DNA from: Phycomyces nitens
Taxonomy: Eukaryota; Mucoromycota; Mucoromycetes; Mucorales; Phycomycetaceae
Direction of reading: 5' to 3'
Length of the DNA stretch: 64,000 bases
NCBI GenBank assembly: GCA_022702545.1
Contig: JAHRBC010000008.1
Span: forward strand, 124,001 to 188,000
The position numbers were made by a program, and so were the translations under genes. Below are positions 35,250-46,252 of the stretch, piece after piece (the first letter of the stretch is position 1; each line of letters starts with the position of its first letter). Under the pieces are notes generated by a model. It did no database searches. It saw only the letters and a list, made by a program, of their open reading frames with translations, and was not told the origin of the DNA.

Positions 35250-37720
35250 AAACTTTAGTGTAATATAGCTGTAAAAAAATTTCACCTTTTTTTAGTGTCT
35301 GAAAAATTATGAGATGAGTGTTTCATTCCTTGATTAAAGATAGCAGAGCTGAAGATGTGGTATACAAGATTCCAATTGGATGTTTATGTCAGTGACAACC
35401 TTACATAAGGGAGGGTCATTTAGTTTTACTTCAAAAAAGTAGAGCAAAGAAAAGAAAAGAAATATAAACTAACCTCGGCATAATACAGCTATAAAAAAAT
35501 TTCATTTTTTTGATGCTTGAAAAAGGGTGAGATGTGTGTTTCATTCCTAGATTAAAAACAACAGAGCTGAAGATGTGGTATACAAGATGCCAATCGGGCA
35601 TTTATTAAGGTGGCAATCTTACGTGATGGAGAGTTATTTGATTTTATTTCAAAGGAGAGGACCAAAGCAAAGATAAAACAGCTAAAGGAAAAGAGGAAAA
35701 GAAAAAGTGCGCTAAAACATATACTAAAAATATGAGAGAACCAATAAGAGCAGCCTAAAGAATATTAAAGACTTAGTTTGTTTCTCTTAGATGAAGGCTC
35801 ATTGCTCATTCCTAGTGGTGTAAACCTATATCAAACAGTAGAAATATTATATTAATATTAAATTGAGAATAGATGAGCAACAGAAAAGCTCTAACTTATA
35901 GTACATCTGTCATGATTGGGGATTCAGCCTTGTCATCCGTTTGAAATACCTCATTTTCCGAAAGAAAAGAACTGCTTGCTCTTTCCTGCTATAACATAAT
36001 AAAAATATTGTATTAATTATAATGTATATTCAAATGTTTGTTAATTAATAAACTTGCCTGGCTGTTCTCTGCTATTTTTCTCTTACGAGTCTGGTTTGCA
36101 CTCTTAAAGGTGTCTTGAACAAGATTCTTGGCACACCACATTCTTTTGCACTTGTAAATGTGGAGTGCTATTGTCCTAGCCGTGCCTCACTGGCCACAAT
36201 CATTGATGACAGGTACGTTGATTTTGTCATCATTGACCAAGAAGTGTCTTTGCTGCTATTGCTATTATTAGTCAAATAATCTCTTACCTACCCATGGAAA
36301 AAGTAATTAGAGTATACTCCAAGCTTATCACGTCAAACTTGAAGGGCGGTAGAAATGCCAGTTTGCTTGTTGAGTGCTTTGCTGTTCATAGCTTTGTCAG
36401 TTCAGCAAACAGCTCTCAGAATTATCCTAGTACAAGTCAGCCATCCACATATAATGAAGCAAGTTTCTTAGATCTTCCAGATGGTGTAAGTGCTGCCCAG
36501 CTATGGGAGCCATTCAACTGACATGCCAGCTTGAATGATGATGACTTGGAAGGTGTCAGCAGCCCTGTTGTCAAGAATACTTTGGCAAAGTACTATGTGC
36601 AAAACAGTGGTATGAACAGTATTGAACTTGGTGACCCAACGATTGTTGTTGCTTCTCATCTTTGGAAAAATTCAACCATACATTCTTCATGTATGTACTG
36701 AAGAATAAAAAACAAGATCAGACGTGGCAATCATCATGTGATGTTCACCTGTCTATACAGAAAGTGAGTATTGGTATTAGTCAAAATACAAAATAGAGAT
36801 CACTCGCATTTTTTATATTTTTATCTAGCTGTCGCAATATAACTATTCAAAGCTGGTTTGTTGGCACCGTGGAATTTTATTTTGAGCATAAAGAGGTTGA
36901 TGGCATACCACACTTTCTGGCATTCGTTGAAGTGATGAAAGAGCATGGTACAGCAGCCCATGACTCATCTGTGCCAATCGTAATACGGCAGTCACACAGC
37001 TCAACTGGACAAACAACCCAGCCAAAATATGCTGTTAATGTGGATGACATTCAGCATCAAGTTGGGCTCATCCAGTACCCTCCAAGTAGTAATCAGTTCT
37101 TTATCATTGCACCATATTACGTGTTTAATGACAATCTGCGTGTGACCATGGGGAACCTTGCCACTTTATAAAAATTTTCTTTTTCTTTTTTCTTTCCTTA
37201 TAAATATCAATACCAAATAAAATAAAATAAAATGGCTAATAATGTCAAAAACAAAAAAATTGTTTCAAAAAAATGGTAGCATAACTACCATTTTGTTCAC
37301 ACAGGCAAAAACTTATTTTTCTCAAAAATGCGCAACATCTTTAACACTGAATAAAATGCTCATTTCAATAAACAAGGTTGTCTAAAAACTTACGAGCCCT
37401 TTCTATGGTACTACAACTACCTCATTGCCTGATGAAAAGACATTCCATGTGACTTTTATGAATTGGCATCGATGACATTACCTTTCAACCACAATCTGCG
37501 GAGATAAAGTGCTCTAAAATCATAAAAAACGGTAGTTATGCTACTGTTTTTGGCACAGCTACCGGTCCTTCCGCCGTAGTGTATTTTGGTTAGATAAAAA
37601 AAACAGTAGCTGTGCCTATTCCTGCCTCATAACTACCCTTTTTTTTGCACTAAAAAAATGGTAACAGCTACCAAAATCGCCTTATACAGAGTCTTTACTA
37701 CTGTTTTTTCCGCCGTAGTG
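35250..37720 (+). mobile_element. Degenerate CACTA element (relict 2)
   Basis: Positions 35647-37581 duplicate 1-2247 at near identity. The left part adds two subterminal repeats of about 220 bp (anchors TAAAAAAATTTCA at about 35272 and 35492). The right side has two successive termini, CCGCCGTAGTG ending at 37581 and again at 37720. The sequence between them carries a rearranged end. It contains the transposase remnant at 36294-37171. The left terminus was not found. Confidence 0.65.
36294..37171 (+). pseudogene. CACTA transposase C-terminal remnant (copy of 648-1524)
   Basis: Same ORF pieces as the first copy: 36294-36521, a now broken middle piece, and 36869-37171. It shares the TGA after LWEPFN, with additional substitutions (for example the Met start at 36869 is read from GTG). 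Shared lesions show that the element was already dead when it was copied. Confidence 0.7.
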
Positions 37721-37723
37721 GTG

Positions 37724-37888
37724 GTCAAAGATGAATAATTATTTAGAAAACTATATAAGATATCCCAATTCAAAACAATAAAAATTATCTTTTTATCCTC
37801 TCTCTTATTTTGAATACTCCTGTGTATTAAAGCTTGACCAATTCAACTATGTTTACAGTGAATTGGAAGATAGCCTAGATCAGGAATG
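37724..37888. repeat. Segment shared with 7087-7265
   Basis: Close match to 7087-7265, bounded on the left by a CACTA right end (37720) and on the right by a minus-strand LTR (37889). The last four bases, AATG, are repeated after that LTR. Confidence 0.6.
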
Positions 37889-38216
37889 TGTCGTTTTGGA
37901 TCTGGGTTGTTCTTCCACTGCTATAACACAGCCAATATTGGTCAAACCCACTGGAAATTGTAAACGAGGATAAAAGAGTAAAAAGAGGATAGAAAGATAG
38001 ATACTTTTTATTCAATGAAATATTATCCTCTTTTATATCTTTTCTAAACCTACTCAGCCATCATAAATGTCTGTTTCGGTTTCTAATCTACTTTTGTTAT
38101 AACTAATGTCTTCTAGGTCTTCAGAGAGCAAAAGGGAATCAATTCAGTCGTCGTTCTCAAAAGAGAACTCTGTGTAATTGTCATCCTGATTGGCTGACAT
38201 TAATTCAGGCACGACA
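37889..38216 (-). mobile_element. Solo LTR (minus), left arm of palindrome
   Basis: A 328-bp LTR. On the minus strand it starts TGTCGTGCC (at 38216) and ends CCAAAACGACA (at 37889). It is flanked by AATG on both sides (37885-37888 and 38217-38220), a 4-bp duplication. It contains TATAAAAGAGG-like and CAATGAAATA/AATAAAAAG signals. Its 3' tail resembles the tail of the element C LTR at 7266-7313. Confidence 0.8.
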
Positions 38217-38230
38217 AATGTCCGACACAG

Positions 38231-38557
38231 TGTCGTGCCTGAATTAATGTCAGCCAATCAGGATGACAATTACACAGAGTTCTCTTTTGAGAACGACGAC
38301 TGAATTGATTCCCTTTTGCTCTCTGAAGACCTAGAAGACATTAGTTATAACAAAAGTAGATTAGAAACCGAAACAGACATTTATGATGGCTGAGTGGGTT
38401 TAGAAAAGATATAAAAGAGGACAATATTTCATTGAATAAAAAGTATCTATCTTCTATCCTCTTTTTACTCTTTTATCCTCGTTTACGATTCCCAGTGGGT
38501 TTGACCAATATTGGCTGTGTTATAGCATTGGAAGAACAACCCAGATCCAAAACGACA
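38231..38557 (+). mobile_element. Solo LTR (plus), right arm of palindrome
   Basis: A 327-bp LTR from TGTCGTGCC to CCAAAACGACA, flanked by ACAG on both sides (38227-38230 and 38558-38561). About 98% identical to the inverted LTR at 37889-38216. Their 5' ends face each other across 14 bp. It ends 33 bp from the 3' end of the tRNA-Met gene. Confidence 0.85.
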
Positions 38558-38573
38558 ACAGGCATGACAAAAT

Positions 38574-38579
38574 AAAAAA
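38574..38579 (-). terminator. Pol III T-run terminator of tRNA-Met
   Basis: Six T residues on the minus strand, starting 11 nt beyond the tRNA 3' end, as expected for RNA polymerase III termination. Confidence 0.75.
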
Positions 38580-38589
38580 TAATATTTTC

Positions 38590-38662
38590 TGCTCCCTGCC
38601 AGGATCGAACTGGCGACCTTCAGATTATGAGACTAACGCGCTGCCAACTGCGCTAAGGAAGC
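38590..38662 (-). tRNA. tRNA-Met (CAU), elongator
   Basis: 73 nt, no intron. The acceptor stem is GCTTCCT paired with AGGGAGC, with discriminator A. The D-arm GCGC...GCGC encloses AGTTGGCA. The anticodon loop is CTCATAA (anticodon CAT). The T-arm is GCCAG-TTCGATC-CTGGC. The internal B box GTTCGATCC is canonical. The anticodon stem and the TCTGAAGGTCG context match fungal elongator tRNA-Met. A T6 terminator follows. It is the only clear host gene in the window. Confidence 0.95.
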
Positions 38663-38879
38663 AGTACTCTTTTAACACGGTTGTGGTGGGGTGATCGCCA
38701 AAACCCCGAATCTCGCCTTGGTCCGACCAGTCCGGCCAGTCCGACCGAAGGGCCCAGGAGTTTGGTCCGGTCCGCATGGTCGGAAGGTGGAAGGCCGGCA
38801 TGGAAAGCCTGGCCTAAGTCACGGAGCACGTGACATTGGAAATTGGTGCCTTGGGTAGTTGAGAGGGTCGGTAAGCCTG
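38663..38879. other. GC-richer tRNA 5' flank with short direct repeats
   Basis: Locally GC-rich with repeats of CAGTCCGRCC and GGTCCGGTCCG. It resembles, without clear alignment, the GGCCGGACCAGTCC blocks at 39540-39610 and 40300-40380. No gene supported; the ORF at 38653-38907 overlaps the tRNA and is not credible. Confidence 0.4.
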
Positions 38880-40955
38880 TCGCATTTTCCCGCCAAACCT
38901 TATTCATGTACGCATGTACACGAAAAATCGCAAGTGATGTTTTTACCTCGTTCTTTGTACAAACTTGCGTTTACCCTTCTCACCTCAACCTTCTGTCAAC
39001 ATCTATCACATTTAAACAACCACTTCCTTACATTTCCTCTTTTGTCATTCGTTGGAAATCGCCAACCAACATCTTGTCTCTTTTATTTCTCTTTTCTCCT
39101 TCTCTGATTCGCGGATCCGTACTATTCACATCTAGTTTTACTATTTTCCTTTCTTCTTATTTCTTCTTATCCAAATCTCTTATTATTATTTTACTATCCT
39201 CTTGTTTTTCCCAACAAATGACTCATTCATTATGTTGTGGTTTTTTCCTTATTTTATTTTCTCATATTTTTATTCAAAAGGATTGTCTATAAAAGACACC
39301 TTATTTTCAATCAATAAACAACATCTATTCTGTGATCAATTTTCTGTCTTGAAAGAAATCTTTGTTTCATTTATCTGAACATTCAATAATTGCCAGTATT
39401 TTGGGGCTAAGTTGAACTGTTAGTTTTTGTTTCGAATATTTCTATTTTCTTTGACCTTTGGTTATTCATACACACACAACCAAAACACACACGCATCATT
39501 TTTGACACGTGTGTTGTGGGCAGGTTCGGTTTCGACCATGAAGCCGGACCAAGGGCCCGGACATAGACGTAGGAGGGGTCGGTGGCCGGACAAGTCCGAG
39601 TAAGAAGTCCGAGCCGAGTGAGTTGGGCGGGTTTCTGGTGAGGTGACGTTGGCTGGGCGATCCCCGAGTTTCTATATTTTTCTTTCTTCCCAGTCTTTTC
39701 CCGTTTTTATTTTATCACATTTATTTATTTCCTTTTTTATATTATTTCCTTTCCTATTTCTTTTGTGAATCCTTGACACCTTCTTGCAGGATTGCACCAT
39801 TTTACACCTCTTTAAACAATTGTCTTTGTACAATGTACTTCTTCCATTTTTACCTTTATTATTTTTACAATATTTTTATACTATACTTTATCACACTTGT
39901 CTAGAATTACATCATTTTATTCACTTATTTCTTTATTCTTTGTTTTACCTTGACTGCGATGGCACAATTCCATCCATTTATTTTATTATTTTCAGTTATT
40001 CTTTTTCGATTCTGAATGTCTATAAAAGACATTCAGTTTTCAATCAATAAAACATATCTTTCGTTGGGTTTAATACTGGTTCTATTTTATTTTATTTGTA
40101 CTTTTCGATCTCTGAAGAGCAGTGATATTTTGCCCGGTTACATTTTGGGAATATACTGTTGAGTTTCGTTAGTCATTTTCTTTATCTTTATTATCGTTTT
40201 ATTATTTGCCGTCGTTCGTCACTATACACAACCGTATACACACATCACGCGTCATTTTGATGACACGTGTGTTGTAACCAGGTTCGGTTTTGACCATGAA
40301 GCCAGACCAAGGGCCCGGAACAGGCCTAGGAGGGGTTGGAGGCCGGACCAGTCCAAAGAAGAAGTCCGAGCCGAGTAAGGATGGCCGATCCCCGAGTTTC
40401 TTTATTTCTCTTTCTTTTCAATTTTTCTTTATTTTATTTTATCACATTTTATTATTTCCTTTTTTATACTCTTTCCTTTTATATTTCCTTTGTGAATCCT
40501 TTCTCACTTTCTTGCAGGATTGCACCATTCTGTACTTCTTTAGTTTATTTCCCCTACTTCTTTGTCTTACCCTTTTCTTTACTATGTTATAGTATTTTTT
40601 TTATTATATTTTTCCTTTGGCCTTGATGGCATCATTTTATTATTTTATTATTTCATTTTTCGGTTATTCTTTTAGTTATTTTCTTTGTCTATAAAAAACA
40701 TTCTTTTCTAATGAATAAAGATCATCAGTCAGTTTTATGATCAATTTTACGGTTATTTTATTCTTTTGAGTTTAAGCTCTCGATCTCTGAAGAGCAGTTA
40801 TATTTTGCCCGGTCATTTTGGGGATATTTCTGTTGAGTTTCGTTAGTCTTTTACTGGTTCTTTCATTTTTTCTTTTATATATTTTATTTGTCGCCCGTTC
40901 GGTTACCATACACAACCATACAAACACATCACACATCATTTTTTGACATGGGTGT
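38880..40955 (+). repeat. Tandem array of ~690-760-bp LTR-like units
   Basis: Three successive units share a TATA box and polyadenylation-like signals (CTATAAAAGACA then CAATCAATAAA at about 39289, 40020 and 40689). Each has an end of the form CACACATCA...TTTTGACACGTG followed by TGTTGT (39510, 40268, 40948). Units 2 and 3 also share CAGGTTCGGTTT, GACCAAGGGCCCGGA and CTTGCAGGATTGCACCAT. The first unit lacks the GC-rich head. This looks like LTRs fused in tandem. No internal coding sequence or reverse transcriptase is seen, so the family is unassigned. Confidence 0.5.
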
Positions 40956-41044
40956 TGTAGGATTTCCAGCTTCGCCCACTTCTCTCCATTTCACGTGACT
41001 TTTCCAAGGCCTTCCCTGCTAGAAAGCATGACGTAGCATCCTGA

Positions 41045-41622
41045 TCAACTTGGCAACGTCACCTTTCTCCATTTGCAAGTCACCTTATTTCTCATATCTC
41101 CCTTTTCTCTGCACTTCTTTGATTTTCCATATTTGTCACCCTCGCTCTCATTTCAAACCCCTCCTATCCATTTCCATATTTATCCATTGTACACTATTTT
41201 TGTCATCTATCTTCCTTTCCCTTCTCCCCATGTTGCTGTCTGTGCGCACTTATCTTTCTCTTCATGTTATCTATCTTTTTACACCCTCTCACATATCGGC
41301 ACTTCATTTTATTCATACCTCTTCATATCTCTGTCCCTTCTCTCACACTGCTCACTTTATCATATTACTGTTATCCATATCTTCATACTTCATATTTACA
41401 TTGTCTTTGCACATTTTCATATCTCATTTTGTCTTATCATATTTGTCCTCCATTTTTATACTATCACCTTCACTGTATATCCCATTTTCTCATACTATCA
41501 TATCTTATTTTGTCTTATCATCTCATACCCCTCCCCCCAAAGTCATTATTATCCTTATCCATTATCTCATATACTGTTCTATTTTTCATTCACACACCCA
41601 ATTCCTACATTTTATTATTAAT
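41045..41622. other. Pyrimidine-rich tract
   Basis: About 580 bp of strongly C/T-biased plus strand. It keeps several frames open (Ser/Phe/Leu/Ile-rich), but these are compositional artefacts with no domain or splice pattern. Confidence 0.5.
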
Positions 41623-42375
41623 CAATTTGTTGTATTTGGCATAATGGTATATCAGAGAAAAGTGATATATAAACCCAGATAGCTGGATTATCTAAAATCA
41701 AGACAAACTATACCATCTAGAAATCCTTATCCAAATATGAAAATACCATACCCAATCTATTGTGGGACAAAGTCCCAAAATACCTATTAACTGATAACAC
41801 AGCTATTATGATAATGAATCACTACGGGAAAAAAGGGTGCGGTTCTGGGTGCGGTTTACAGTAAACCGCACCCATTATACAAATTACATTTATGGACTAT
41901 TAAATATCTCCGCTTTATTAGAGATGTACAGTGATTTTTTAATACACCGATAACACATCCTGGATTTTATACAACATTCTCTATTGGTTCTAACTTATGT
42001 AGTCTTTGGCTATTTAACATTTTTAATTGGACATTGTGGGTTTAACTTGGCTTTGCTATTATACTTAATTGGCCATTATTACAATAGAATTCATTCAATT
42101 GGTTCTTCATTTTATATATTTTAGGTTAATAATATATTTATTACAATAATGATACAGATTTAATTGGTTCTTAATTATATTTATTTTAAATAATAATATT
42201 TATTAAACAATAATATTGATTCAATTAGTTCTTATTTTATATATATTTTAGCTTTATTATACATTTATCATATAATAATTTTTAATTGATAGCGATTTTA
42301 ATGTCATTAATGTTAATGTTAGTATTATTTAATAATAATAATAATCATATTCTTACCAGTTTAATAACTTACTGA

Positions 42376-42968
42376 TTATTGTTGTCTTCTGCAACGGTCT
42401 CGCCAAAGTTGACAAATTCTTGCTGCAGATGCCCAATTATCATGGCATCTAGTAAAGTCAATTCCTTGTGCTTTAAGGAGAAGTGCATGTCGGGTACAAG
42501 CTGTATGCTTGTCTTCTTTAGATATAGATTTCCAACCAGCAGAAGGTCCAAGAGCCAAGACAGAAGGGAAAGAAGCCAGCTGATCACATACTAGTTTCGT
42601 ACAAGTATGGACTGTAGATTTGTTTTCATGGTTTACTTCAATCCCAAGATCTTGGCTCATCATGTTAAGAATATGCGCCCAAGTTATTTGAGAGATCTTA
42701 GACACTGGTCTTGGTATAGTGCCATTGGAAGTCTATTATTTCAAAGTTAGTCAAGCGCAGTATTGTTTCATTAGTTACTTACATTGCAAGAGATAATAAC
42801 ATCTTCCTTTGGGCACATGATTTTGTCCAAATCATTACGAATGCATACAATCTCTTGTTTCGTGACTTGTTGTTCATTTTGGATTGCTTCTTGGCCTTTC
42901 TGCAAAGTATGCAGAGTCTCTTGGATGCTCTGGAGTAATTGGATGACTGAATTATCTGTGTTGTTCAT
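42376..42968 (-). CDS. Small coiled-coil protein of the CACTA element, two exons
   Basis: Exons 42968-42783 and 42732-42376 join at a GT-AG intron of 50 nt, giving about 180 residues. The N-terminal half is a strong coiled-coil candidate (QSIQETLHTLQKGQEAIQ, then QEIVCIRNDLDKIM). The C-terminal half (ITWAHILNMMSQDLG, SAGWKSISKEDKHTACT, ending RDRCRRQQ) is basic at the end and unrecognised. It is transcribed away from the transposase gene, with 444 bp between start codons that likely hold a shared promoter. By position and coiled coil it may be the TnpA-like helper; there is no sequence proof. Confidence 0.65.
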
Positions 42969-43412
42969 AATAAAAGAAATATTGTCAGAACTGAGGGTTT
43001 GTTGTGAAGAAAGTAAAGAAAATTTTTTCTTGGACTTGTGATTATTTTCATAATCTATGAGCTAAATCTATTGGTTCTTTTCAGTGAAACTTAGTATTTT
43101 AGTTTTTATAGGTACTTATAATGTTCTGAACATATCCAATCATCTTCATCAAAAGGTTTCAGTATGTTTAGAACGTATAGGAGTGGATAAATGTTTAGTA
43201 TCTAATAGCAATGGATTAAATATCTTACCTTTGTCTCAAGGAGGAGTTTACAGAAATAGTTTATATCAACCTCTTTAATAGGTTCCCCTGTCTAGGTGTT
43301 ATATTGCTGATATTTAAAACATCTTTGAAAGATTACTATAAATATGAGTTCTCTAAAATCATTTATCTCTATTCTCACTTTCCAAAACATACCTTATTTC
43401 CTCTCTCAAAAA

Positions 43413-46252
43413 ATGTCCTCAATCACAAAGCCCTTCTGCTACCAATGTGCCGTCTGTAACAAGTCTTACAGTTGCGTTAGAAGAGCCTCCAATTGCAAAA
43501 CCCGTTGCCTGAAGAGAAAACTGGAAAGAATTGCACATGAAGCAAATGTTCAAGATGTTTCCCCTTTAGAAATCGCATCTGATATGTCTGCAGAGTAAGT
43601 TTATAAAGCGTAAATGCATGATCAGTATGATGTATACTTACTTTATACTTATAAACAAATAGGGTGTTGTCCGAGATGTCCGATATTGAATATGCTGATG
43701 ATTTCAACAACAATGATGTTAATGAGCCTATGGTAAGTAATAAACATGGCTATATAAGCACATTATATTAATCACTTATCTTATTAAAGAATGACGATGA
43801 GACAACCACACCCTTGGTATTTGATTTCACTCGCCCAATTCCTTCTCCAAGCAAAGATGATCTCTTGAATCTTGAATTCATGAGAATCATCAAGGAGTTT
43901 GATATTTCCCGCCAGGCCCATGAGATGATTGCCAAACATTTCAACAGCATCCTCAGCACAACAGAGCTATCGTACAGAGCATGTACACCATATCTTGGAA
44001 AAGATCTTTTGGAACGCTTCTCTGGTGTAAAAGAAGACAGATATGACATCTGCCGCAATGGTTGCATGCTGTTCAATAACGAGGACGAATACGAGTGCCA
44101 TAACTGTGGCAAATCTCGATACAACATTCAGCAAGACAATGAATCACTGGTTCCTGCCACCACCATGGTTCAGCTTCCTTTGGCAAGACAGATTGCTTTG
44201 GCATTGGCCAACAATAGTACCAGAGAGGCGATGATGTACTGTCACAATCATGAGCTCAACACCAATGGAACCAAGGCTGATGTATTTGATGGAGAAGTAT
44301 ACCAGTCGATGAAGCACATTTTTTCTGGAAAACACGATGTTGCCATCTCGTTGTCTGTTGATGGGTTTGCACCCCACAAGGTCCCTGGGTCAGTGACCAT
44401 CGTTCATGCAACCATCCTGAACATGGATCTGATGATCCGTTATGAGCACAAGAATATGCTCCAAATTGCAATGATCCCTGGCCCAACTGCACCTGCTGAT
44501 TTCTGGTCGTTCCTTGAGCCGACAATAGAAGCTCTTCACACAATGCAGACAGGAGGGTTGGTGGTAACAACACCAACAGACACAATCAAGGCAAAGGTCC
44601 ATGTCCTCATGGTTACTGGTGATATCCTGGCTTTGGCAAAGCTGGCGTGCCATGCTGGGCACATGAGCAAGAATGGATGTCACATCTGCCATGTTGTTGG
44701 CCAGTCTCCTGGACACGGCCAATATTTCCGTATGTCACCTTCAACCTCTTTGCAATCATTGGAGAGTTTCCAGAACTTTGCTGCCGCCCCTATCTCCCAC
44801 ACCCAAGGCCTTACTGGTCAGTCTCCTCTGGCCACCTTAAGGTCATTTTCTGGTCCCTTTTTCTTTGCTCTTGATGAGATGCACGGCCTTTGCCATGGCA
44901 TTGGTAAACAAGTCTGGGGCCTCCTTTCAGGTAAATATGGAAAGACCAACCCGTTTTTTCTTTCTGCTGCCGCCCAGAAAGAGATTGGTGCTGTGATGGT
45001 CAGCACAAGAAAAACCATCCCCACATCATTCCACGGTGCCTGGAGAGATGTTTCCACAAAGGCTGGATACTTCCATGCCGTTGACTGGGCAGACTTTCTC
45101 ATTTTTGTTGTCCCCACCTTGGTCGCCGAGCGGATTCGCGACAAGGATGCCAGGAAGGAATTGCTTGGTCTTGTGCAGGCCTGTAACTTGCTCATGAGCT
45201 GGGAGCTATCAGCAGAAGAGCAATGCTCAATAAACAGGTATGTTTAGCAATATATGTATATATGTATTTGTCATTTTTAACTTATTGTGTGAATATTTTT
45301 TAGAAAATTGGTGTCATGGAATGCCTACCTTGACATTCTCGTGACAAATGGTAGTGTGGATCTCCAAATCTTTACCATTAACCAGCACATGCTCCAGCAC
45401 TACCCTGCCATGATCAACGCATATGGCCCCCCAAGAGCGTACAGTGCCAGATCTATTGAACGCGCAATTGGTGAGTACTCTAGAGCAATCAAGAGTAACT
45501 CTGCCGTAGGTGTGAACGCAGGGAATGTCATGGTCACTCTGGCCCATATCCAGCAACAACAACAACAAAGCAACAATAACCGAGCAACAACAACAAAGAC
45601 AGTGACAATCCTGACATACGAAGATGCCTCTGCTGGCTGGCCAAGATGTGAAGAAGGTTGACTTGTTAATGCCAATTGCGATATTGAGTTCTGGGGCCCT
45701 TTGAGAAACAGAACTATCTTTGATACTTTTGAAGGCATTAATTGTCTTTCAGAACTTCTTAGAGAATTCTATGTATCGAAGGGGGAAGAGTGCAGTGGTC
45801 TTGAAGCAGCCATACAAACAAGCTGCAAGGCATTCATTAATGGTTGTGTGATTGACTCTGCACTTGACCAAAATACATCAAGAGAGGCTTATCATGTTCG
45901 TCTTCAACTACAAGTGGATAAGAACCGCCGCAACTGCCGCAGGTATTCTGGTGTCTATAAGGATTTCTTTGGCAAAGTCGTTCTGTTCTTTGAGCATGTG
46001 TTTGGTGGGAAGAGGTGGCCCCTTGCTCTTGTGTTGGTGTACCCTGTTCATGTCACTAATGGCATTCCAATTGTGTCAAATGTTGAGGGCAAGATCAAAG
46101 TCGTGCATCTTTCAGTTGTGAAGGAGCTTGTCGGCCTGGTTGTCTCTGAACCAACACATAACACTATCACAACCAGTGTTACAAAATATGTTGTTTGGCC
46201 AGAGCTCAACCGTGGCTCAAAACTCGTCCTTGGTCAACTAGCTGACCTTTAA
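43413..46252 (+). pseudogene. CACTA (Tnp2-type) transposase with one in-frame TGA
   Basis: Exons 43413-43594 (CYQCAVC Cys cluster, basic CLKRKLERIA), 43663-43732, 43790-45237 and 45304-46252. The main region has a zinc ribbon (CRNGC...ECHNCGK) and the catalytic blocks SLSVDGFAPH, FALDEMHGLCHG and SARSIERAIGEYS (D-D-E order). The C-terminus has FFEHVFGGKRWPLALVLVYP. The frame is continuous across 45304-46252 except for a TGA at 45659-45661 after a Gln/Asn-rich linker. This could be a point mutation or a read-through stop. The ATG at 43413 is favoured because it resembles the starts of the other transposases, though an in-frame ATG lies at 43344. Confidence 0.8.

Noticed and set aside
38653..38907. 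84-codon minus ORF beside the tRNA
   Set aside because: It overlaps the tRNA gene and GC-rich repeats, with no recognisable features.
41050..41682. 210-codon ORF and overlapping long ORFs
   Set aside because: They lie in a pyrimidine-rich tract where several frames stay open together. Composition is Ser/Phe/Leu/Ile, with no domain and no splice signals.
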